The position numbers and the translations under genes are program-made. Shown piece by piece: positions 41,970-47,361 of a DNA stretch of 47,361 bases (position 1 is the first letter of the stretch; each line of letters opens with the position of its first letter). The notes under the pieces are model-generated. The model worked only from the letters and a program-made list of their open reading frames with translations, was not told the DNA's origin and did not search any database. The DNA comes from Clostridia bacterium (GTDB taxonomy: Bacteria; Bacillota; Clostridia; Oscillospirales; CAG-272): positions 1-47,361 of the forward strand of contig JAFVZV010000109.1 in the NCBI GenBank assembly GCA_017507985.1, read 5' to 3'.

Positions 41970-41998
41970 ATTATACAACAAAATTCCCCCCAACGCAA
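41970..41998 (-). promoter_or_regulatory. Promoter for the DUF6062-mnmM-vanY unit
   Basis: On the minus strand TTGCGT (41993-41998), 17 bases and TATAAT (41970-41975), 36 bases before the start at 41934. Confidence 0.68.
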
Positions 41999-42078
41999 GG
42001 GCAAGGTGCAAAAATTCACAAAGAGTCAACAAAAAAACACAAAAGATTACCGACATAAAAGTTTCCCACGGTGCATAC

Positions 42079-42107
42079 TTGATTTTTGAGACGAAATATG
42101 ATACACT
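42079..42107 (+). promoter_or_regulatory. Promoter for dxs
   Basis: TTGATT (42079-42084), 17 bases and TACACT (42102-42107), with TGA as extended -10. The start region is about 30 bases further. Confidence 0.65.
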
Positions 42108-42137
42108 AATAAAAGCACAAAAAAGGAGGTGACCGAA

Positions 42138-43595
42138 TTGAGCGAGCAACAAAAGAATATGCCGATTTGCGCAGATGCCGCGACCTACTTGGGCGTTCGG
42201 TCGCCTGAGGATGTCAAAGCCATTCCACCAAAAGAGATTTCTTCTCTTTGCCGAAAGTTACGCAAGGTGGTCATTGAGCAGACGATGCGTGGCGGCGGTC
42301 ATCTGGCCTCCAATCTCGGTGTGGTCGAGCTGACGGTCGCGATTCATCGCGTGTTTGATGCACCAACCGATCAAATTGTTTTTGACGTTGGACATCAATG
42401 CTACGTCCACAAATTGCTGACAGGACGTGCCGATGCCTTTGTTACCCTTCGCGCATCGGGCGGGCTTTCAGGCTTTCCCCGACGGGAGGAGAGTAAATAC
42501 GATGCGTTTGGCACGGGGCACGCTTCGACCTCGCTTTCAGCAGCGCTGGGACTTGCACGAGCGGCCAAGCTAAGCGGTTCAAACGCTTATACCGTTGTCA
42601 TACTGGGCGATGGCGCGTTGACGGGCGGCATGATTCATGAAGCACTTAACAATTGCGTAAATGATTTGCGGCTGATTGTTATTCTCAATGAGAACGAAAT
42701 GTCCATTTCCAAAAACGAAGGCCGATTTGCCCGACTTTTGACTCGCTTGCGCACCTCGCGTGGCTATTCTAGCACAAAATCAGCGCTGGATAAGACGCTG
42801 TCGCATATTCCGCTGGTTGGCGATCCCGTTAAAAGCGGCCTGAGCAAAATTAAAAAGGGCGTCAAAAGGGTGCTGTACAGCAATAACTATTTTGAGTCCA
42901 TGGGTTTTAACTATTTTGGTCCTGCCGATGGGCATGACGAGCAGACGGTCGAGCAACTGCTGCGCGCCGCCAAGGCAAAAAAAGGTTGCAGCATCATTCA
43001 CGTAAAGACCGTCAAAGGAAAGGGGTACGCTCCTGCTGAGCAAAATCCCGGGGCATATCACGGCCTTACGGGAATGGGCCAGCAATTAGGTACGCCTACC
43101 TTTTCACAGACCTTTGGACAAACGCTGACCGCTTTGGCAGATCGAAACGATAAGATCTGTGCCATCACGGCAGCGATGTGTGAAGGGACAGGACTTACCC
43201 CCTTTGCCACCTCGCATCCCAATCGCTTTTTTGACGTTGGCATTGCTGAGGAGCACGCCGTTACCTTTGCCGCAGGACTTGCGGCAGGCGGATATACGCC
43301 CGTCGTGGCCATCTATTCGACCTTCTTACAGCGGTCTTACGACCAGATTTTGCACGACGTGGCATTGCAAAAATTGCCTGTGCTGTTTGCCATTGACCGT
43401 GCGGGGCTTAACGCCGCTGACGGCTTGACGCACCACGGTATTTACGATGTCTCGTTTTTGTCCAACATTCCCGGGCTTGATATCTGGCATCCGCTGACGA
43501 CGGCCTCGCTTGAAGCGCGCTTGCAGCAGTTGTTGACGGACGGCCTGACTCGCCCGACCGCCATTCGCTATCCCTCGGGCGGTGACGACAAGTGA
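42138..43595 (+). CDS. dxs: 1-Deoxy-D-xylulose-5-phosphate synthase, ended by an in-frame UGA
   Basis: DXS joins pyruvate and glyceraldehyde 3-phosphate with thiamine diphosphate in the first step of the MEP isoprenoid pathway. The N-terminal and pyrimidine-binding domains are complete: GGGHLASNLGVVELTVAIH, FDVGHQCYVHKLLTGR, TGHASTSLSAALG, the cofactor-binding GDGALTGGM, GIAEEHAVTFAAGLA and DRAGLNAADGLTHHG. The frame then meets TGA at 43593-43595, codon 486, and continues open for 149 further codons with the expected C-terminal domain. TTG 42138 is taken as start because AGGAGG (42124-42129) is eight bases away; GTG 42129 is in the ribosome site itself. The leftover would lack the C-terminal transketolase domain unless UGA is read through. 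Confidence 0.88.
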   Translation: MSEQQKNMPICADAATYLGVRSPEDVKAIPPKEISSLCRKLRKVVIEQTMRGGGHLASNLGVVELTVAIHRVFDAPTDQIVFDVGHQCYVHKLLTGRADAFVTLRASGGLSGFPRREESKYDAFGTGHASTSLSAALGLARAAKLSGSNAYTVVILGDGALTGGMIHEALNNCVNDLRLIVILNENEMSISKNEGRFARLLTRLRTSRGYSSTKSALDKTLSHIPLVGDPVKSGLSKIKKGVKRVLYSNNYFESMGFNYFGPADGHDEQTVEQLLRAAKAKKGCSIIHVKTVKGKGYAPAEQNPGAYHGLTGMGQQLGTPTFSQTFGQTLTALADRNDKICAITAAMCEGTGLTPFATSHPNRFFDVGIAEEHAVTFAAGLAAGGYTPVVAIYSTFLQRSYDQILHDVALQKLPVLFAIDRAGLNAADGLTHHGIYDVSFLSNIPGLDIWHPLTTASLEARLQQLLTDGLTRPTAIRYPSGGDDK

Positions 43596-44042
43596 CTGGT
43601 CGCCTACGCCGAGCGCCTCAAACCCGTAGCGGCAGGCGTGTTCGTCGATTTCGATATAACACAGCCTCCGAAAACTGTGATCGTCACCTACGGCCGCATC
43701 ACAGCCGAGGCGCTGAGTGCCGTTCAAAAATGCGGACAGAGCGTCGGTATGATGGTGCTGGAACGGTTGCGCCCCTGCGTCGACGTGACAGACACGCTTG
43801 AGGCGATGGTCGCAAGCGGCACGGAAAAGATCGTCTTTTGCGAGGAGGGCATCCGCGCAGGCGGTCTTGGTATGAGCCTTGCAACGGCCTTGACGGAGCG
43901 CCTAAACGACAAAGCGCACCCCATAGTGCGCATTGTTGCTATTGACAACGAGCACGTTACCCCCGACGCCAAGACAGGAGAGCGTATCTTTGACGCGACG
44001 GGCATCGGCGAAGCTGATATTTTGCGAGCTATATGTGAATAA
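43596..44042 (+). pseudogene. dxs: C-terminal domain of dxs downstream of the in-frame UGA
   Basis: Directly after the UGA and in the same frame, 148 sense codons encode LVAYAERLKPVAAGV and then the transketolase C-terminal domain: TVIVTYGRITAEALSAVQK, VLERLRPCVDV, IVFCEEGIRAGGLGMSLA and a normal end at TAA 44040-44042. Together with the upstream part this gives about 634 residues, the normal DXS length. An independent start at GTG 43638 is possible but has no clear ribosome site. No further stop or frameshift is present, so decay, if any, is very recent. The stop is followed by C, the weakest UGA context known in E. coli. Confidence 0.8.
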
Positions 44043-44046
44043 AAGG

Positions 44047-44076
44047 AGCGGCAGGCCGTGCGGTCTGCCGCTTTTT
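44047..44076 (+). terminator. Terminator after dxs
   Basis: AGCGGCAGGCC (44047-44057) and GGTCTGCCGCT (44062-44072) pair with one G-U, loop GTGC, followed by TTTTT. Confidence 0.88.
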
Positions 44077-44096
44077 GTGATGCGAACATCAGAGCA

Positions 44097-45029
44097 TCAA
44101 TATCCGGGGCATGGAATGAATTCCGTAAAATCTTTCTGTAACATGATCTCCTCGCCTCCAATGCTGGAGTATATCAAGTCAAAATGATACGTGGTTTTGC
44201 CTTCTACGTAGGCAGGACTATATTTTTCAAACATTTGCTTGTAGTGATTGTCGTAGGCACGACGAGCCAAAGAGAGCTGTGTTTCATAGTTATATTGGAT
44301 GGATGTGGCAAACTGCATGTCTATGATTCTGTAGTAGTCGTACCATCCCGCTGCTCCGGAAAGTGCGGATTTTTCCTGAAAATATTGTGTTACGATTGCC
44401 TTATAGCAGGTCGTCTGATCTGCCATATAACGACAAAATACCAAAACCGTAGGCTGATCGTTTCGGACAGCCTTCCCCTTCGGATAGTAAGAAAGGATTA
44501 TGATATTCAAATTGGAGATATTGTCAGGTAAAAGCTGAATTTCATGTTGCTTGTATCTTTTTGTGCCCATGGCGGCATGCAGATAGATACCGGTTAATGT
44601 TTTTCGACTGCTATCGGAATAGGTCAGCCGAATATAACTTCTTTTGTCCGTGGGAGAGGTCAGGGCGACTTGATAGATCACCTCGTTTTCTTTGGGCTCG
44701 ATTCCCTCAGGGAGTTTCAAATGCGACGGCAATGGATCGGGGACGATGCTGCTATCCGGCTCCCCCGGCTGATCTTGTGTACCGGGGTTTGTGGGATCGT
44801 CAACGGGCGGGGTGACGGGCTGTTCGGACGAAGTGAGGGTGCTGATAATGATGGCAACGGTAATGATAATATACATTGCGGCGGCTGCGGCAGCGATCAA
44901 GCGGATCTTTACGCGGCCGCGCTTTCTGCGCTCTTCTTCCAAAGAAAAGGCTTCTACGGCATCGGATGCCAAGGAGACGTATTGATCACCGATTTTGCCG
45001 ATGAGACGCTGTGCGCGATCGGTTTTCAT
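44097..45029 (-). CDS. Probable membrane-bound anti-sigma factor
   Basis: A 310-residue single-pass protein encoded just after an ECF sigma gene with a 4-base start/stop overlap. The cytoplasmic N-terminus (about 43 residues) should hold the sigma factor. One helix (about 44-65) is followed by a Pro-rich linker (PPVDDPTNPGTQDQPGEPD) and an extracytosolic domain of about 215 residues that I do not recognise. No zinc-containing anti-sigma motif is visible. The anti-sigma role is inferred from gene order and topology. The external domain presumably senses an envelope signal. Confidence 0.75.
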   Translation of the reverse strand: MKTDRAQRLIGKIGDQYVSLASDAVEAFSLEEERRKRGRVKIRLIAAAAAAMYIIITVAIIISTLTSSEQPVTPPVDDPTNPGTQDQPGEPDSSIVPDPLPSHLKLPEGIEPKENEVIYQVALTSPTDKRSYIRLTYSDSSRKTLTGIYLHAAMGTKRYKQHEIQLLPDNISNLNIIILSYYPKGKAVRNDQPTVLVFCRYMADQTTCYKAIVTQYFQEKSALSGAAGWYDYYRIIDMQFATSIQYNYETQLSLARRAYDNHYKQMFEKYSPAYVEGKTTYHFDLIYSSIGGEEIMLQKDFTEFIPCPGY

Positions 45030-45580
45030 AGTGAAATTCCTCCTTTTATCAGATATTGACGTAATTTGTTTCGAATTTTATGGAGTCGTTGATGAATGGC
45101 ATTTTCTTTCATGCCGGAGGCCGCAGACAAGACGGAAATGCTGTCGGAATACCAATAGCGGCGAACGAACAGTAGCATATCCCGCCGTTCCAAGGTCGAC
45201 AAAAAGTGGTTGAGCATACGGCGAAGTACTTCATCATCCTCGGGGAGGGAAATGTCGGAAAGTAAATGCTCCATCTCGTGTAGTGGTACGTCGTCGTCCT
45301 CACCGCCCCGCCGTGCGGTGGTGTTTTGTCGGATGCGGTTGAGACAGGCGTTTCGCACGGCCTTATAGAGATAGGATTCCAACGATTGCGGCAGGTGATT
45401 GGCCGAGATCGTCCATACACGCAAATAGGCGTCGTTGACACATTCCTCGGCATCCTGCTCGTTGTGCAAAATGTCTTTGGCTAGTTGTAAACACCGTTTA
45501 CCGTATGCCCGATCGATCTCCTCTAATGCGCGCTCGGAGCGATCCTTGAGCAATCCAAGTATGAACGTTTCTTTTTTCAT
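45026..45580 (-). CDS. ECF RNA polymerase sigma factor
   Basis: A 184-residue sigma-70 family factor of the extracytoplasmic-function type. Region 2 is seen at about residues 20-85 (LAKDILHNEQDAEECVNDAYLRVW, then SLESYLYKAVRNACLNRIRQ) and region 4 at about 120-178 (LERRDMLLFVRRYWYSDSIS and the helix-turn-helix ASGMKENAIHQRLHKIRNKL). ATG 45580 is chosen for GAGGT about seven bases upstream; a GTG three codons earlier lies in that leader. Its stop overlaps the anti-sigma start by ATGA. A 12-base palindrome and an AT-rich leader lie upstream, suggesting extra regulation. Confidence 0.92.
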   Translation of the reverse strand: MKKETFILGLLKDRSERALEEIDRAYGKRCLQLAKDILHNEQDAEECVNDAYLRVWTISANHLPQSLESYLYKAVRNACLNRIRQNTTARRGGEDDDVPLHEMEHLLSDISLPEDDEVLRRMLNHFLSTLERRDMLLFVRRYWYSDSISVLSAASGMKENAIHQRLHKIRNKLRQYLIKGGISL

Positions 45581-45629
45581 GGTGTACACCTCGTAAAGCT
45601 TGATGGGAGGGCCCTCACTTATATAGACA

Positions 45630-45641
45630 CGGAAATTTCCG
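45630..45641. promoter_or_regulatory. Palindrome in the ECF sigma gene leader
   Basis: CGGAAATTTCCG is a perfect 12-base palindrome, about 50 bases upstream of the sigma start. The minus strand reads GGAAAT then TTCCGTGTCTATATAA, in which GGAAAT could be part of an ECF-dependent autoregulatory promoter. Confidence 0.45.
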
Positions 45642-45685
45642 TTTTCTTACGGCTTTTTGGAAAAAACAAAAATATTTTCAAAAAT

Positions 45686-45714
45686 ATTATATCATGCTTG
45701 CCGCCGTTATGCAA
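45686..45714 (-). promoter_or_regulatory. Sigma-A promoter for the ECF sigma operon
   Basis: On the minus strand TTGCAT (45709-45714), 17 bases and TATAAT (45686-45691), with TGA as extended -10. The leader to the start at 45580 would be about 100 bases long and contains the palindrome 45630-45641. Confidence 0.68.
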
Positions 45715-45747
45715 TAAAAATTGCGTCCCCACCGTAGTGAGGACGCA
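45715..45747 (-). terminator. Terminator after the window-edge gene
   Basis: On the minus strand TGCGTCC and GGACGCA pair, with a further three pairs beyond one mismatch and loop TACG, followed by AATTTTTATT. It separates the large gene at 45762 from the sigma operon. Confidence 0.78.
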
Positions 45748-45761
45748 TAGGTTAATGTTTT

Positions 45762-47361
45762 TTATTTTTGTTCGCCCGTCAGGCAAATGTTGTCGAGCTT
45801 GACGGTGTATTCGCCGCTTCCGAGCTTGCTTGTGTCAATAATGTAGAAGCGGATGAAATCAATTTGAGAAATGTCAAATTCTTTTGCGGATGCACTGTTT
45901 TCCTTTGCCATGCTCAAGGGGAATATGACGTGATTCCAGCCCTGTTTGAGCTCTTGTCCCGCCAGACCGTAGCGTACAATGTCCTCCCAGGTGAACAGCA
46001 ATTCCTCGTAGTCGCACGTGCCGCCCGAGGTGATCTCCAGCGCGGCCGAGGTAGAGGGGAAGAAATTGCCCGTCAACAATGACAGATCGGAAACGTACAG
46101 ATCAAATTCCAGCATATCCATACCCGTGGCGTCAATGGGCGATTGGAACTTGTTGGGCGAGAGCACAGGCGATCCTTTGGAGAAGGTAATCGACGCGCAA
46201 CCGCTGCCGTGCAACGCATTCTGCGTGTCAAGCGTCATGTGCGCCAGCGGCGAGTCGCAGTCAAGCAGAGGAATGCTGATGCGGTTATCCCCCAGAACAG
46301 GAGGGACATAGTCCGGTTGGTCTTTTTCATGATAATCAATCGCGATATAATAGTGTACGATTTGCTGTGATTGTACGTAGGCTGGAAAAGAGGTGACGTC
46401 CAGGCTATAGGTAATATCTATATAGTAGATGCCGTATTTATCGGGAATGTCAATGGCATCTCTGCCTGCGCTTGGATTCCACGAAGATTCGCTGAACAAT
46501 ATTCCGTCTTGCGTATATACCTTGTAGGATGCTGTGCAATCGATTCTGCTAATGGAGAATCGTGGAATGTCTGTAAAGGAAAGCGGTATCAACTGTTTGA
46601 AATGCTCAAAATCCGGCAGATCAAAGCGGAAGACTGAATTAGAATGCGATACTCGGATTTCTTCAAAATAGAAATTGTAAATCTTTTCGTCTTCCTTGGT
46701 TTGTGTATTGCTGTTGAATATCCGCACGGGATAATAGGACGAGGAGTCACGGTAGTATTGTCTGCTTTCTTCTCCAAATGTCACATTCAAGCAATCATTT
46801 TCGGTATCTAACTGAATGTCGATATTCTCTCTTTGCCAACCGATGTTTTCGTGATACGAGAATATGTCAATACAGTTGTCGTTCAGAGAATAACTTTTTA
46901 TTGAGCTTTCATTGGTGTTCGTGTTCATGACATATACACGACCATCCGGCTGAAAAGCAAACCAAAAGGGAAGGGCATTATTCTTCGGATACCATTTTCC
47001 GCGGAGATGTTGCCAAAAATAATTCAAATCCGGCAACTTGATCTCAGGCTCTTGAGGTAGGATAGGGGAGATGGTCGACTTGTTCTGCAAAATCGCAAAG
47101 TAAGCGTGGCAGGTTGCCGTCAGACGAGTACTATTTTGGTCACACGTATAGCGGAGATGATAAAAATACGTTTGTCCGTCGGGAATGGTTGGAATATAGT
47201 TTTCCGTGAAACCGTTTGATTGATAGGAAAGCTTACCTTCCAGATATATCGAGCCGTCAGCGCGATAGATCGTATAGGATACGGCAGAGCCTTGGAAGTA
47301 GGAGCCGGGTTTGATTCTATAGACGGTGTTTCCATCTAAGCGAATGGGAGACATGGTATTA
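45762..47361 (-). CDS. Large multi-domain beta-rich protein, N-terminus outside the window
   Basis: At least 532 residues; the frame stays open to the last base, so the true start lies beyond the window and the ATG at 47354 is probably internal. I do not recognise the family. Visible are repeated beta-sandwich-like segments (VSYTIYRADGSIYLEGKL; ASYKVYTQDGILFSESSW), a lipocalin-like middle part (LRGKWYPKNNALPFWFAF) and a C-terminal carbohydrate-binding-like domain of about 170 residues (MLEFDLYVSD, GWNHVIFPLS, FIRFYIIDTS, YTVKLDNICL). The composition suggests an extracellular or cell-surface protein that binds glycans. A terminator follows its stop. Confidence 0.72.
   Translation of the reverse strand, partial: NTMSPIRLDGNTVYRIKPGSYFQGSAVSYTIYRADGSIYLEGKLSYQSNGFTENYIPTIPDGQTYFYHLRYTCDQNSTRLTATCHAYFAILQNKSTISPILPQEPEIKLPDLNYFWQHLRGKWYPKNNALPFWFAFQPDGRVYVMNTNTNESSIKSYSLNDNCIDIFSYHENIGWQRENIDIQLDTENDCLNVTFGEESRQYYRDSSSYYPVRIFNSNTQTKEDEKIYNFYFEEIRVSHSNSVFRFDLPDFEHFKQLIPLSFTDIPRFSISRIDCTASYKVYTQDGILFSESSWNPSAGRDAIDIPDKYGIYYIDITYSLDVTSFPAYVQSQQIVHYYIAIDYHEKDQPDYVPPVLGDNRISIPLLDCDSPLAHMTLDTQNALHGSGCASITFSKGSPVLSPNKFQSPIDATGMDMLEFDLYVSDLSLLTGNFFPSTSAALEITSGGTCDYEELLFTWEDIVRYGLAGQELKQGWNHVIFPLSMAKENSASAKEFDISQIDFIRFYIIDTSKLGSGEYTVKLDNICLTGEQK

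Noticed and set aside
43593..43640. Selenocysteine insertion in dxs, with a weak hairpin after the UGA
   Set aside because: A 7-base-pair bulged hairpin can be drawn, but GC-rich DNA gives these easily, DXS has no catalytic Cys here, and no selenium genes are in the window.
1..47361. Genome-wide reassignment of UGA to Trp
   Set aside because: Many intact genes end with UGA, often in ATGA or TGATG overlaps with the next gene, and Trp is otherwise coded by TGG.

Overview
The window looks like chromosome of a strictly anaerobic Bacillota (class Clostridia, possibly an Oscillospirales-type gut lineage; this assignment is inference). The support is an Rnf complex in the clostridial order G-E-A-B, the oxygen-sensitive ribonucleotide reductase pair NrdD/NrdG, WhiA, a FakA/FakB (DAK2/DegV) fatty-acid kinase pair, a DnaE-type polymerase with a PHP domain, strong AGGAGG ribosome binding sites, and sigma-A promoters, many with an extended -10 (TGn). 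No rRNA, tRNA, CRISPR array, prophage or insertion sequence is visible.

Region 1 (1-6453, plus strand) is a membrane and extracellular flavin redox module. It holds the end of an rnf operon (rnfG with two FMN sites, rnfE, rnfA, rnfB), a NusG-domain-II protein, a Gx-type membrane protein, a lipoprotein made of two repeats, and ApbE, the enzyme that attaches FMN to such proteins. Region 2 (6489-8188, plus) pairs a ROK sugar kinase lacking the usual zinc cysteines with a GmhA-like phosphosugar isomerase.

Region 3 (8198-15852, minus) is the most distinctive unit. It is a six-gene operon behind one good promoter: DegV (FakB), DAK2 (FakA-like), an MFS/GPH transporter, an acyl-AMP ligase fused to its own acyl carrier domain, a PlsC-type acyltransferase, and a membrane-anchored alpha/beta hydrolase with Cys at the nucleophile position. 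Together these could take up, activate, transfer and release fatty acyl chains, somewhat like a dispersed Aas/LplT system joined to Fak. A second hydrolase and a second PlsC protein with a zinc ribbon (16014-18276) lie next to it.

Region 4 (18362-23515) has a strongly promoted small membrane protein gene interrupted by UGA, a large GH78 rhamnosidase lipoprotein, and a convergent GH109-like oxidoreductase-fold protein. Region 5 (23616-27222) is nrdDG plus a membrane protein. Region 6 (27222-31111) has pyridoxamine kinase, a DeoR regulator divergent from a transaldolase with a shared operator, and an XRE-type regulator with membrane segments.

Region 7 (31241-41998) carries cell wall and replication genes: a MurE-like ligase, yjjG, murB, whiA, dnaE, a VanY-like carboxypeptidase, mnmM and a DUF6062 protein. 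Region 8 (42079-47361) holds dxs, which is interrupted by an in-frame UGA with the rest of the gene intact downstream, then an ECF sigma factor with its probable anti-sigma factor, and a large protein cut by the window edge.

Two genes (18444-18680 and dxs) are each broken by a single in-frame UGA with coding capacity preserved on both sides, although UGA clearly serves as an ordinary stop elsewhere. This and the acyl-lipid operon are the two observations most worth following up.
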